Positions 34,200 to 47,800 of a stretch of DNA of 64,000 nt are shown piece after piece; positions within the stretch are counted from its first letter, which is position 1; each line of letters starts with the position of its first letter. The stretch is taken from positions 1 through 64,000 of the forward strand of contig JANTQF010000087.1 in NCBI GenBank assembly GCA_032988165.1, read 5' to 3'. Origin of the DNA: Emmonsiellopsis sp. PD_33. Taxonomy: Eukaryota > Ascomycota > Eurotiomycetes > Onygenales > Ajellomycetaceae. Position numbers and translations under genes: made by a program. The notes beneath the pieces were generated by a model. The model saw nothing but the letters and a program-made list of their open reading frames with translations. It had not been told where the DNA came from and ran no database searches.

Positions 34200-37100
34200 C
34201 AATTGCCCAAAATTCACATGTCTTTATGATATTTAAGGTAGATTTTGAAGATTTTCAGTGTGTGAAAACTTTTTCAGAGGCAAATCAGTAGATTTTTCAA
34301 ATTTTGATGGACAGCTGCACCACTTGCAGCTAGATCTCAAGGTCATATGATGTTAAATAGGATGCCTGGTAAGATATCTTTCACCCCTAAGTTTATAGTA
34401 GATACCACTAGTACTCATCATACTACTTACTTAATAGTAAATTACAGAACTGCAGGCCCTTTATAGTCTATAAATCTCAATTATTAGGCTTCTGAGCCCA
34501 CCTTACCTAACCTCTCTAAGAATAAGAATGAGGAGATGAATTATTCCTTACAGCCTGACAGAGTACTCAGCATCTTACATGACTTAGATGCTACTATTAT
34601 TATGATATAGAAGATACTTACTCAGATGATAGAGTAGCTATTCATCTTCATAAAATCTATTTAATAAGAAGAAATAGAGTAAATGATAGCTAAGACTCAT
34701 CATCAACTATTAGTAATAATTACTCTCTATAATTCTCATAAAGATGAGCTTCATGAGTATCAGAAGGAACTTTAATGAGTAATTAAAACTAAAGATATTA
34801 TTATCTTTAATGATATGAATTATAATCTGTGGCACATAGAAATTCTAATGAATACTGAGACAATTAATGTGAAAGATATTATTCTTAGAAATGAGCACAT
34901 CTCAACCTCTATAAGCTATTATGAGCAAGTCAAGTGGTTGATATATTTATAGACATTATATCACTATATTCTTACTAGTTTGTGAGACAATGTTCAGGCT
35001 GTTCTTAGAGAATTAAAACCCAATCTAGCTGCAGATATATGAGAGAGAATCAATATAAAGTATGTAGTTTTTCTAGTAGAGAAATATATGATAATTATTA
35101 AGGAATTAATGACTTTTTAAGTTAAGAATACTAACTATATACTCTATCTCAGATGTTTTCACTACCTAGTCACATGACATAAGAATCTTATAGTTAGAGT
35201 AGGAGATATTTACCATAACATCTTCCTCCTGGAACTCAAAGATTTCTAGAAGGTATTTGTAAAGACTCAGTTGAATGAGTTTTTTTTCACTGGTTAGAGC
35301 TGAATTTCAAACATTAATATTAATAAACTTAATAAGTAATTATTAAATTATTATAATAAGAAAATAGTGGCCTCAGCCCCACAAAATTTATTAGTAAATT
35401 CTGTGGCTATTACTCTCTCTACCTTCAGCATGAAGTCTACTAAGGGTAAATATGATTATTATAAGATGCCTGGGCATAATAAGGATAAATGCTGGACCTT
35501 ACACCCCAACTTAAAGCCTGATTGAATGAAAGCTAAGAATGTAAAAAAGGTGAAAGATAAGAATAAGAGTAAAGATAGTGAATCTAGTAATTCTAGAAAG
35601 AAAGAAAATGATAAGAATTTAATATCAAATCAACTTTCTATAAACACTGTAATGATTCATATAGAGTGAGATAAGGCATTTTTAACTACATCTACTGTGA
35701 ATGACTCTTTATGACCCTGATATTTAAATATGTATGCTAGTTTTAATATGACAGGTAAATACCATTTAATCTTAAACTACAGTCTGTATAAGGGCAATCT
35801 CAGTGTTGACTCTACTACTAACAATAAAGTTAAAATAAAAGAAATTAATAATATAGTTCTAAGTATGAAAAAGGGAGATCTCACACTACATGAGGTTCAT
35901 TATCTTCTAAATTTAATAGTTAACTTACTATTATACACCTATTTGGAAGATTAAGACTACTAGTTTATATTATCCAATATAACCCCATCATACTTCATTT
36001 ATAAGGCCCTAAACAGTGTTATTTTCAACACAGTTAGAACTACAATAGGAGATGTCTATAAGATTATGAAATACAACTTGAAATTGAACATTAATCACAT
36101 CAGTAGAGCAATAAATTATATGATAAAATTATATGAGTATGGGGATTCTAATACAGTCTAAAAAATCAGTCTTGTAGCTACTACTATCACTACTACTATA
36201 GCTTTAATTACTAAGTTGGAACCTACCTCTAAGGGTAAAACTCTTATAGAGTGATATAGAGATCTCAGGCACATCCATGCAGATACTATTATTATGATGT
36301 CTAAGGATCCTCATATGGAGATTAAAATCATTAGTCTAAAATCAAATTTTTACTGTACTAATTATATATAGGCTAGAATGACTTGGCATTTCTCTCAAAC
36401 ATTAATACCTTATATACTTCAGGCTGTGGAGAAGATCCACATCAACCTCACAGAAAAGAGTAAGATATTAGAAGATCTATCTGACTACCCTCTGATATCT
36501 CATTAAGGGATAAAATACTTTATACTACTAATATATGATGTAATACACTATAGATAGATATATTTTTTAAACTTAAAAGATCTAGTAGTTAATTTTTTTG
36601 AGTACTAACTCAGATTCATGGGTAATATGGAGTATAGCACCTCAGTAATCATTTATATAGATATAGATAGTGTTTTTTACTCCACCTAAATACAGCAAAT
36701 TATAACTAACTATAGAATTAAATAGGAGCCTATAATATCTCAGTCACCTCATCAGGATGTAGTCTCTAAATGGGGAATTTATATAGTTATGAGACAGATA
36801 AGAGCTATTCTCATATAGAGTAATTTACTTAAGAAATTCTGGGCAGATATCTTGCATATAGTCATTATAATAACTAATAATACTCCCACATCTATAGTTC
36901 TATATAATGAAAAGTTCTGGCTGCAGACAGCAGATTCAATTACCCTTAGCTCTCATAAAATCTTATAGAGTGCTCTCATGAATATGCCACTAAAAGTCAA
37001 ATATTTTTATTAACTTAGAGTAGACATTTATGCCCACCTGCATGGTTTACAGAAACTTACAGATAAGTTATCCCCTCATAAGAGACTATATAAATTGATT

Positions 37101-39060
37101 GAATTTAATGAAATATTAATTTTTCAACTCTGAGATTTTATTGTAGATAAGATCATAGTGTCATCTGACATCAGATTCATACAAGAAAAGACAGATTCAG
37201 ACTATAAGATTTAATTTATAGAAGGGAAATCAACCTCTGAGGCCTCTAATGACTTAAATATAGAATTAATTTTTATGATGAATGATGATACTGAGGCCCC
37301 TATGAATATTAAATGATTATATTTAGTAAAGGCCTTTATAACTTATACCCTCTCCTCTGATACAGGCAGTCTTCCTAAATCATACAAAGACACTGTATTT
37401 AGACTAGGGGGAATAAGAGAATACTGGTGAAAATCAATGTAGCATAAGATCTCTAATTTTGAATATCACAAGACATAATATCTTATTTCCCAATTCAATG
37501 TATCAGTCAGAGAATCAATAATATCAGGTTACTAGATGTTTATTGAGAAAGATCAGCCTCAAAATTTAAATATAAATTCTAATGGCATCCTATAGAAGTC
37601 CTATTAGATGATCTATAGTAATTAACTAAAGAAGGATAGTAGGAAGGAAACCTATATACTTATTATAACTAACACTGTGAACTGCACATTATTTACTATA
37701 ATGACTTAGTGGGGATAAACATTGTAGCAGGTTAATATCATACTGGCCTACCTGCACAGCTATCTGAATAAGACAATTTATATGAGATAACCTACTGGCT
37801 TTGAGTTAGGCACTCTGAAAACTTGAATGCTCATCTATATTATTAAGGATAATCTCTATGGACTTAATCTAGCTGCAAGAATTTAATATAAATACTTAAT
37901 AGATTATTTATATGACTTAGAATTCATTGCAAGCTCCTATAACTCAGCTCTCTAATATCACATAGAGAAGCCACATCTCTATATAACTATATACATTGAT
38001 GATTTAAATATAATCTCTGAAGTTCCTGAAAATACTAACTGGCTAGTGAAAGCTCTCAGTGAGAGACTTAAGGTTAAAAATTTACATGAATTAATAAAAT
38101 ATCTAGGCATGAAAGTTAACTGCAGGCCTGATGATATTAAATTGACTTATTAATACTATATTAGGTAATTAGTAGAGGATTTCTATTTGAATGATACTAT
38201 TACCATTAGTATGCCTATAAAGGAGGCCTTTCATATTAATAATTCTCTCCTCTCTGAGAATGAGGTAGGTTTTATGAAGTAATATTTTTAATAGAGTATA
38301 AATTATATTTAATATCTCACAGTCAAAACTTAGCCTAATATTGCATGTGCAGCCTCACTACTCAGACAGTATAATGTGAACCTCACCTCAAAATTATAGA
38401 AGGTACTATTATATATCATCTAATATTTGAAGGGAACCCCTAAAATTAAACTCTAATATAAATATCATTCTAATGATTTGAATCTAGTGTTTCTGAATGA
38501 CATCTACCTCCCCATTAAATATATAAATTCTGATTGAGCAGAATCATTAAATGATAAATGAAAATCTACATTTAACTATATCTTCAAGCTTGTAGAATCT
38601 CTAATTTCATAGCATTCTACTAAACAACTCTGTATGACTTTCAGTTCAAATAAAGTCAAATATATTATACTTAGTAAGATAGTTTATGAAGCAATGTAGA
38701 TCTAAAATCTCATGTTAGAGATCAGATTTATCACTATATCTTCTATATAGGTTTTTGTGGATAATAAGAGTGTGATTGACCTTGCCCAAATTACTATAAT
38801 TATAGCCTATAGTAAGTATATAGATATGCATTTTCATTACTTGCAATCTTAATTGAAGAATAGTGTTATAGTATTAAATCATATTGGTATGGCTGAAATA
38901 GTGGCTGACAGCCTAATAAAGCCTCTGAGTACTATTACTTTTATATGATTCATTAATTTACTAGGGATTTCTACTGAGGATAATAGGAAGTAGCAAGTTT
39001 AGTCATATATCTAGGTTTTTTCTCTGTCTGATGATGTTTTATTGTTTTTCAGTGTTTTTT
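34200..39060 (+). pseudogene. Degenerate copia gag-pol
   Basis: No frame is intact. Remains seen in translation: a zinc knuckle at about 35440-35515 in which two cysteine positions read tyrosine (YDYYKMPGHNKDKCW); an integrase core near 36400-36720 (GIKYF..YFLNLKD); reverse transcriptase near 37730-38170 with YIDD in place of YVDD (ITIYIDDLNII, about 37985-38020) and the later KYLGMKV; and RNase H near 38755-38900 (DNKSVIDLA, YSKYIDMHFHYL). Stops sit mainly where CAA, CAG or CGA codons are expected, as C-to-T change would give. No function remains. Confidence 0.88.
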
Positions 39061-39101
39061 GTGAGATCTATACTTTTTGTGCAGCTCCACTTGAGGGGGG
39101 G

Positions 39102-39216
39102 TGTTGGCAGCTGTAGGCCTCTGGTCTCCTGATTGGGCTTAGTGTGATTATGTGATCACACAGTAGATAGATTCTCTCACTAGTGTAGCAATCTGAGACT
39201 CTTCAACCTTCCCACA
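39102..39216 (+). repeat. Right LTR of the copia element
   Basis: 115 bp, TGTTGGCAG to TTCCCACA, followed by the second ATATT target copy (39217-39221). Confidence 0.93.
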
Positions 39217-39864
39217 ATATTGTAGGTCATGTCACGTGAGGAGGCCAGCCCGTCAGGTTTTCTGCTTCCCTCCTGGCTCACTCCTTTACTCACAAATTAA
39301 AGGCTCTCTGGCCTGGCAGTTATGGATCTTTGCCGTGTGATGCTGTGGTTCTCACAGTCTGGTATTCAAGGCCGAGGATCAACTTTAGCGGCACCCTTCA
39401 TTTCTCGATGAAGGAGATGTATTTGGATTTTTGCGGGGTTCGGTAGTTGTTCCTTGTCCCTGGCAAACATCAAGACAACGACCCGCCTCTCCAATCATTT
39501 TCCCGAGGCAGAAGAATGCGACAGAACCACAGAGCACAGCTTTGGGAGTAGCAGACAAACCATCACTGTGGTCCGTCGCTCTCATTTCGTTCCCGCATCC
39601 CGACACGGCCACTATCTGTGGAGTGAACATTCCACGACCGAGGCGCCTCATCTTTTCTTCAGCTATTTGAAACAAGCAACTGCCGAGATATCTGGGAGAT
39701 CTCTCACAATGAAGCCATACTCTCGGTGTATAAATCTGTTACCAAATCCACAGAATGGGTTCTATTATTGTATGCAGCTCCTTGTCGTTCTCTCTTCATA
39801 ATTCTGGTCGTTCTATTACACCAACTTTTTTCTCTCATTATTCCCTATCCTTTCGGTGATCGGA

Positions 39865-40806
39865 ATGGTTCGCATCTCCATCGTGGTCGCTGCTCTCGCA
39901 GCTGTTGCGGCTGCCGCTCCTGCGCCAAACCCCGGAGCGTTGGAACGCCGCCAGTCTTGCCTGGGACAGAGCTGTGTGATAGCAGATATATCCCGCTCTT
40001 CCGGCCGTGAACCCGCGCCGGATGCGCCCTTTGAGGGCGGTACTGCGGAGGGCACTGCGTGCATCAAGGAGAACTTAGCGAAACTTCAATCCCAGGGTAG
40101 AATATCTGCCAACGATACCCTTTATGTCCCGGATCCGAGAAAGCGCCAGTTGTTCGGCGGGAGTGCGGGCGGGTGCAAACCCAATACGCTCCTTTATGCA
40201 CGCGGTACTGGCGAGATAGGCGCTATGGGAATGTCTGTTGGTCCGAAGCTTGAAGATGGCCTGAGCCGTACCCAGTGGGACGTGAAGGGTGTCTCGGACG
40301 CGGACGGATACCCAGCCGACATGGCAGGAAACAACTGCATCGGTCTGAATGGAGGTATCGCCATGATGGATTTGATTGAGCAAACTGTCCAGCAATGTCC
40401 GGACACAAATATCGTCGTCTCTGGGTATAGCCAGGGTGCTATGGTGGCACACAATGGAGTTGCATTCGCGAAACCCGAGGCGAAGAAGCAGGTTGTGGTA
40501 AGTCTTTCAGACATTGGCATTTTGGTCTCCCTACTACATTTTTTTTTTTTTTTAAATTTGCATCTTTGCAAAAGACCGAGTTAAACTCACACACTTCTCC
40601 TTCTCTAGGGTGTTGTCGTCTTCGGAGATCCGTTCAACGGTGCCCCTATCAGAGACTTCGATTCGTCCAAGATCAAGACGTTCTGCCACGAGGGTGATGG
40701 TGTCTGCTCGGGCCAGTTCGAGATCACCCTGGAACATCTGACGTATAGTATACTAGATACGAGGGAGGCTATCCAATGGATTGAGCAAGCTGCCGGAGGT
40801 TCCTAG
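39865..40806 (+). CDS. Cutinase (CE5 family) with long pro-region
   Basis: Exons 39865-40497 and 40609-40806 (intron 111 bp) give 276 aa. The signal peptide covers about residues 1-18. The catalytic triad is visible: S189 in GYSQG, D241 in GDGVC and H254 in LEHLTY. Cutinases split cutin and other ester bonds outside the cell; acetylxylan esterases share the fold. About 75 residues separate the signal peptide from the domain, with an ERRQ site near residue 29 and an RKR site at 92-94. Kex2-type cleavage at RKR would leave a mature enzyme of about 182 residues, the usual cutinase size. The pro-region itself has three cysteines. The start is the first ATG, a GTG upstream being disregarded. Confidence 0.92.
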
Positions 40807-41367
40807 ATAGATGGTGGCGCACCAGGGGAAGGTGAGTTCTTCAGTCGTACAAGGCAATCTCAGCAGTAATGGTCGAGGGTATTGATATGCCTAAGCAGAG
40901 CCACCCACGTTCTCTCATTCAGTCACTAGACGATTCCCGTCACGTCAGTCAACTCCCTGGAAGGTGTCAATACTGGTTCTTGCTGTGTATTTATCTAGAA
41001 TCATTCAAGACATAATTGACTTATCCGACTACCTAGTCCTCACCTCTGTATCCAACCTTCACAGCTGTCATTGGTCTGTGACTCTTCAATGTGCTCCTTT
41101 CTGGAAGGAAACTGTAAGGCTTGAAACTACCAAACTAGGACAGCACAATTTCTTCGCCTTTCTAGACACAAGGTTCCATGGGATGCGTTTGCTCGCACAT
41201 GCTGGGGAACAAATATTTAAGATCCCGTGAAAGTAAATATGAATCTGGACCGAGTGGACCGCTTTCTGGCCCGGAGCCAACTTAAGGTCAATTAGAAAGA
41301 GTTCAGAGTTCTCTTATATATATACTCGGGTAGAACGCGTTCTTGGTTGAATCATACAGTAGGCCTA

Positions 41368-41640
41368 GAAGTCATCGAGCGTCTTGGGCCACATCTCGGG
41401 CGGCCTGCGCAGGGACGTGGCATAGATTGCCGTTTCCTTGAGCAGTGCCTCCTGCTTCTCGAGCCACACTTCCCCGATCAGGGCCATGAAAAGCGTTGCC
41501 GCTGTCCACTTGTGTAGCTCGGGGGTCGTCTGCGAAGTAGCCTTCGCCTTTGACGATGGCATGTTTGCGGTGGATGAAGCAGCCCATGATGGAAGCCTTC
41601 TCCTCAACGTTCCCGTAGGCCGGTAGGAATGTTTTGAGAA
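41368..41640 (-). pseudogene. DUF2236 (MpaB/rubber oxygenase-like) gene fragment
   Basis: The minus strand keeps the C-terminal part of a DUF2236 protein: VKGEGYFADDP in one frame, then ELHKWTAATLFMALIG and SLRRPPEMWPKTLDDF in the next. One extra C in a C run explains the shift. A stop (TAG) replaces the expected tryptophan after LDDF. The upstream part of the gene is missing and an AT-rich island begins about 60 bp away. MpaB-type enzymes are membrane-bound or haem oxygenases; this copy cannot be functional. Confidence 0.75.
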
Positions 41641-41702
41641 TTGCTTTTCCTTTCGAATAATTGAGAAGCTGCTGCAGAAATATTAGTCCTACCCATTGCT
41701 CC

Positions 41703-41832
41703 TTTCATCCATTGTTATGATCTGGATATATAAATTAGGTCAGATAAATAAGTTACTTCTTAATTAGATAATCTGCTTTAAGAGGATTAGAGACTCTTTA
41801 GTAATAAAGAGTAGCATATTGATGACCACGGT
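41703..41832. repeat. AT-rich island, possible transposon relic
   Basis: About 130 bp of sharply higher A+T and TpA content than the flanks, starting with TGTTATGATCTGG, directly upstream of the broken DUF2236 gene. It resembles RIP-damaged LTR DNA like the copia element but shares no clear match with its LTR, and no target duplication was found. It may mark the insertion that cut the gene. Confidence 0.35.
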
Positions 41833-44800
41833 AAATACTGGATTTATTCCCAAACCTCCCTTTTGTCGATGAAAGTGTTGTTGTTCATGCGATGGGGAGT
41901 CCGCCGACGCTCGATCCTTCGCCAGGTGGGTGGACGATGCGGGTGATGGACAGGGGCAGGGGGTGTTGGCGACTCGTCAGTTGGCAGGGTGGCCGGCGAG
42001 ATGGAAGACTGGACTGCGGAGCTACAGCCTGCATCCGCCAGCATGACATGCGCAGAGATCTCGGAGGTTAGATGGAAACAATGCGGCGGTTGAGATGTAG
42101 TTGGGTTGTGGTGTGTGGTGTTTAGTTGGTTGTGCGTGGATGTGGTGGATGCTCGTAGTATGTATTGTCAGCTGCCGTATGTAACCGAGTGTGATTTCAG
42201 GCGTGATATTACTGACATGATATCCTTCCCGATGCTTTTTGAACCTTCGTTGATATGTTCTACAGAGTCGAGCAAAAGAGGGAATTCATAGTCGATGAAG
42301 TCGGCCTAGAACCTCACCAGAATCCCACCGGACGTTACCAGCCAAGAGCCAAAACTAGTTTTTGTGTACGAGAACGATGAGATCACACCTGGAACATCCG
42401 GCCACATTTGAACCAAGCCATTCAACTCACGTTCCCCAAAGGAGAAGCTCCCAGGAAGTTAAACCTACTCATGCACAGGGGGAAATCAGGTACAGCGCAT
42501 GGAGGACCTACATACATGCGCCCATTCCCAAAGATAAAGAATGCCATGATTTCTAAGAGCCAGGGGATAGTTCCAAAATCTATGAACCAACCAGCAACCC
42601 ACCCCCGGCTGATTGCTATGAAGAATAACAATACAGGGCCATGAGGAAACATCTTTATTACTATCTACAACTTCAAGAGCAAGTGAGGAAAGAATATATG
42701 TGTATATCAATATCAACCTCCTCCCACTGGCACCCCCTATCTGCTATTGATAGTATGTAGCTATCTATGCCGCATAGAAACAATCTTCACGCACATCTCC
42801 GATGCCAACCTTCCCCGGAAATTTCTATTACCAAAAACTCAACCATCCCTCCTCTCTTATTATATATCCTCGTCGATATTAGAGAAAAAAAAACAAGAAG
42901 CAAAGCAAGGGAAAAATACACATCCAAACTACTATCCTATCCTATCCCATCCCATCCCATCCCATCCGCCGCTAACTCGATTAGACACGGAAGCCAGCCA
43001 GCCAGCCAACCAACCCTGTCTATCTCTAATCAATCCTGTCCTTTACCACTCCCTGCCAGCGTTAGCTCATCTATGACCAGTCTCTCTTTCGGGCTCCCTT
43101 GCATACGCCGGACCCGTTCACCCCGAGTCGCAGAGCAAAGAATACTAGTATGCAGCAGGCGAACTCCTGTGCATAATAAGCTTGTTGAGCGCTGAGAGTG
43201 GGGAGAGGGGTCAAAGCAGGGTATATATAATAGTGAAGCTGACTTGTATGGTTTATCATGTATTATTATTGTTGAAATTTCTCCGGACCCTCGCAGGGGA
43301 GGTGAATCGGGGAAATAGTTAGTAATTAGTAACACTAATAATGAGATCAGGTGAGAGGCAGCGGATGTGAAAATGAAAATGTGAACTTGGTTCTGTCAGC
43401 GTTAGTCGGGAAGGGAGGGTGGGTGTGGAGGGAGGGGTATGGGGCAGGGGAATGGGGGGGCGGAAGGTTAACGGATTTCCACCTGATTTGATCGGAAGGG
43501 ATTCTTTGATCGTATTTCATTAGGATTTTTGACAAATGATGGGTTCCCTTGTTCAATTGGGGGATCCGAAATAGATAATATAGAGAGGAGAGGGAGGGAT
43601 CTATCTATCTAGTTCATCTTGATATGGAGAGAAAAAGAGAACTCAAAACGGAAATAAAACGAAACAGATACACTAAACACTGTCAAAAACAATATCCTGA
43701 AACTTGGAAGTATTTTTTTTATCTGAACTCTTTTAAACCCTGGCTTAACAGCTATGATAATGTTTAACTTACTTCATCCCTCCTCTCTTATTCTAGATGG
43801 CAGGTGTGTCACAAACCATCAAACATCCAACATAGTTCATCTCAGCCCTCGTATTCCTTACTTCTCAAATCTTGTGTATGGCGAACCGAACACAAAAGCT
43901 TCTTTTGTCCCCCCATCCCATCCCATGCCATGTGCCATTCCTCGTATTCTCCCACTCTCTCCCTCGTATTCAACAGACAATGATCTCCAGACCCGTCCGT
44001 CTATCCATCTGGTTCCCGCCGCCAACCCACATCATTCACTCACAGATGCCTCCACTGCTTCTAACTTTAAAAACGCACCCAGCCTGTGACAGAGTCTGGT
44101 TCGTGGTGCTGTACGACTGTCGACGAACTATCTTTTTTTTTGGCACTGGCAGCAAGTTTTCTTTTTCTCTCTTCCTTTTCGAGAGATGCCGTGACCTTAG
44201 CCGTCGTAAACCGCCTAGTCAAACTTATCATTAGCCCCTCACTTTTTCCCTTGAATTTCCGGGGGAAGCGCAGGGCACGGACTCCGCAGGAGTGGGTAGT
44301 AACCTATCTAGCTAATCGTAGCTACGCTCCATCCACTGCGCACGGAGTACGGAGTACACTCATATCTATCCGCACCGCAGTGCTCCATCATGCTCCATAA
44401 ATAGACGGATAGGGAGGGAGATAGGAGGCAGATAGATATGTCTGCAAATCAGTGGGTGGGGTGGTATTCAGGTCCGCGTTCGAACCCCATTTCTTCCATC
44501 AAAGTTCTATATTTCCCTATGCAGTACAGAGTAGTATGTGTGTCCGTATGAGCAATCTCAATTGTGAACATTGATGAAAAGTTGAACCCATGCACCTGTC
44601 CGCCAGCTAGTTTCTGCGGGAGCGAGGGGGTATGGTTCCGCTGGCGAGGCGGCCTTGTAGGGGGAAAAAATGCTGTAGTTTGTAAAACCTTAGCCGGACT
44701 GGGTGCGAAATTACCGGGGAATAAAAATAAAAAAGAAAGCGTAGCTTCGAACGCCGCCGGACAGACTGGCTGTTTCACAGTCTGATGGAATTCCTTTCGT

Positions 44801-47800
44801 TGTGTTTGTGACAGTTGATAGTCAATCGTAAGGAGAGAGCCAGCGGGGCCATTGATTCCAGATTCCCTGACATCCGTGTCCTGGTGGGCATATCTCCGCT
44901 ATTGACCCGGTCAGGATATAAAAATTGTGTAAGCGAGCTGGAGCATCGTGAAATGCGCTGGGCGACGTTTGACGGAAGGTTGATCCTTAACCCCTTCAAT
45001 CTCAACATCGTCAAACAGAGGGGCGATGAGATGCATTTGACATGTGCTCTGTGCTTGAGGGACATTTGCCTAGGCAAAAAACAAAATTAGCAGCCCTAAA
45101 ATCAAGCTAAGCTGAGCTATGGTCCAATTAGAGACAGGGTTTGGCGAACTTGCAGCTTTGGGTGGAGCAGGGAAGGCAAGCGGGATGGCTGGATGGGATC
45201 GGGGTGTGCAGAGTTTCTGGACGAAACAGCTTATCGGATTCAACGATAGTAGCCCAATCCTTGTATTTATTAGAGGGAAAGCACGGGCGGCTCCTTTAGG
45301 GCTATTTTAGTTACCCGTTACGCACGTAGATTTTTCCTTTTCGTTGGCCTCCGGGGACCGGGCGTGAGGAAGTTTGTAAAATAAACAGGGGTTAGCTCAG
45401 GGAGTCTACTCCGTAGAGAGGGTTCATTACAGGATCGGTTTCTAATTTTTCCCCGGTTTCCTAGTTCTAGGGCGTTTGTCGAGAAGCATAAATAATGGAG
45501 AACGAGAGAGGAGGGATCGATAGATGAGCGGGTCGCATATCGCCTTTGCGTTTTAGAAGGGGGAGACCCTCAACCTCGAACCCGAAGAATAACAGGCAGA
45601 AGGGCATCACCCCTCGAGACTCGGACAGGATCAAGGATAACTAGCATTGCAAAACCCGACAGTAAGCTTCCTCGACGGGGATTACTGCAGATTAGAATTG
45701 AGGGGCTGTTTGAGCTCGAGCACTTCCTAAGCCCTTCACCCATCTTATTATTAACCTTTTCTGGCGAAAGACCCTTGAGCTTCCTCTTCGAAGTTTCGAG
45801 CAGCTGGCGATTCCTGGTTGCCGGTTGGATGGTAATTGGATGGCTCGACGGAGGGGGAAGTTTGAAATGGTTCACGAGAGGAGACAAGGGAAGTGGGGAA
45901 TGGGCTTGGAAGCTGGAGGCGGCGATTGCCGACTGTAAGCAACCAATAAGTCCCGAGTATTGAACCTGTTCTCACGTATTTTATTTTCGTGCTACTTCTC
46001 GAGACCCCTGGTGGCGAGGGGAATTTAAAAAAAGTTTAGCCTTGTTTCGAGAGTCAAGGTTGACATAAAAATGATAGAATTCATTGGGGCAATTATGACA
46101 TCCGTATCTGCATGTCATCGTTATCTGCCCTGCGTAGAATGTTTCCAGCCTTCCATGAACTGCCGAGCAGTAACGGCAGCCATTGCTAGAACAAAAGCCC
46201 AAGGGCACGTCCCAACGTCTTCATATCACTCAGCCAGAGCGCGGGCTCCATAGGAAAAGCTTGCATAAAAATTGGGCGCTTCTCTACTTTCTTTCGGCTC
46301 GATACACAAAATGGCGTCTGGTGTTTGCGTTCGGGGATCCATCCCAGCGTCCGGACGTGGCGTAAAATCGAGTTAGGGGGAGGAATAATTTAGCGAGACT
46401 ATTCCATTTGTGGGCCAAAAGCCGTTGGATAAAACGACGAAGCCGCTGTTGAGCACGCTGAGAGGTCAGCGCAAACCGGACAGACTCCACTGTAATTGGA
46501 GGACGGGCACCAACGAGCTGGTTCAGAGGCGACATGACCCTTCCCTTGCGTTCGCGATCTCATTTGCATGAATATTGTGATCGATTGCGGTGCGTTCCTC
46601 TGGCCCTATGAATCCGCCATCCCCCACTCGACGAACAGGGTCACCAGGTGCATCTCAGCGGGCAGCGCTGGACGGCAGAGGAGTTCTCGACGCGGTTCCT
46701 GTTGTGATTTTCCTTTCTTCGCCTGGCTGCTTGTAACCGGTTCCAAAGTCTGGGCAGCGGTGTCGTGCTTGGGACCGCCCAATCGTAAGCAGAATCCGAA
46801 CCCCGGACAGGCGAGCCAACGCTTTTTGGCTCTCGAATTGCCGTAGTCTGCCGGGAAATGGACGGGAAGGATCCACAAGCCCAAGCCCATTTACCCCAAG
46901 CCCCAAGCACTGATGCCCGGCCGCGATACGGCGCAAATACCAGCGCCAGTACCGCGTGTTCGAGCCTAGGAGCAGAAGGGAGAAGCCCTAGTAACAAGCA
47001 CCAGCACGGCCGGTTCGAGGCAATGGATGGGATGGTTCGAGGCATGGCCAGGACCCAGGTTATCGCGAGCGCGGAAAGGAGCACAGAGACCCGGGATGCG
47101 TGCCCTGATATGCCAGTGATATGGCAGTGATTTGTAAACGGATATAGGGATTTGCCATCCAGTGCGCAGGGCGGAGGCCGCAGACTCGAAGACACCAGAC
47201 GCGGCGAGAAGAGGTCCATGTAGAGGAGAGAATCGATATCATATCCCGTCTGCCAGGCTGTCTGTCATCAGTATCTCTGATGTTCCCCGTAGCCGTGCCG
47301 TAGCCGTAAGTTGTAACTAATTACGCCCCCAACCTTCGTCGCGCGTTGTCCGTCCCCGCCGAGAGATCAGCCCAGGCGACGGCCGGAGGGCAGCGTGCAT
47401 CTTGTTGTTTTATTGCTGGACGTAGGCTTCGTATCAGCGCTGTATTCTTCGGGTGTGCTTCTTCTCCCTGCTCTTGAGACTTCTCCTGTGTGTCCTCTGC
47501 TGTTCGTATTGAGCCTCACACAACCTCAGCGCCGACAACAACAACAACAACAACAACAACAGCAGCCAAGTCTTGTTTCTGCCCGTGTCAATAAATACAG
47601 GATTAGCCAGCTGTGTCTGCGCGCTGCTCGCTGTTCGCTGCTCGCTGTCCCGCCTCAGACTCCGGGCCGTGTGCAGACTCCCCTGCCCCCACGCCACTCA
47701 GCAGGTGGATGACATACATATCGTCTATATCGTTGATCTCTCGCCCACTCCCGCTCCCCGACTGCCACCGCCAGCCAGTCGACAGTTGACAGCCCGTCGA

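Larger units (their letters stand above)
33984..39216 (+). mobile_element. Full-length, heavily mutated Ty1/copia retrotransposon
   Basis: A 5233-bp element flanked by ATATT duplications, with two 115-bp LTRs that start TGTTGGC and end CCCACA. A G-rich polypurine tract (TTGAGGGGGGG) precedes the right LTR and a primer-site-like GGTTATAGCC follows the left one. The inside is very AT-rich with stop codons in every frame. Recognisable plus-strand remains occur in the order gag zinc knuckle, integrase, reverse transcriptase, RNase H, which defines copia rather than gypsy. The LTRs differ at ten sites, all transitions, which fits repeat-induced point mutation (RIP). The element should be dead. Confidence 0.95.

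Noticed and set aside
35730..35954. 74-codon frame inside the AT-rich block
   Set aside because: Open by chance or a short relic within the mutated copia element.
44470..44490. GTTCGAAC sequence like a tRNA T-loop
   Set aside because: Flanking bases do not pair into a T-stem on either strand, and no A or B box spacing is seen.
46641..47219. 192-codon minus-strand frame with ATG
   Set aside because: No known domain, composition unlike the real genes, and lies in the probable upstream region of the NDT80-like gene.
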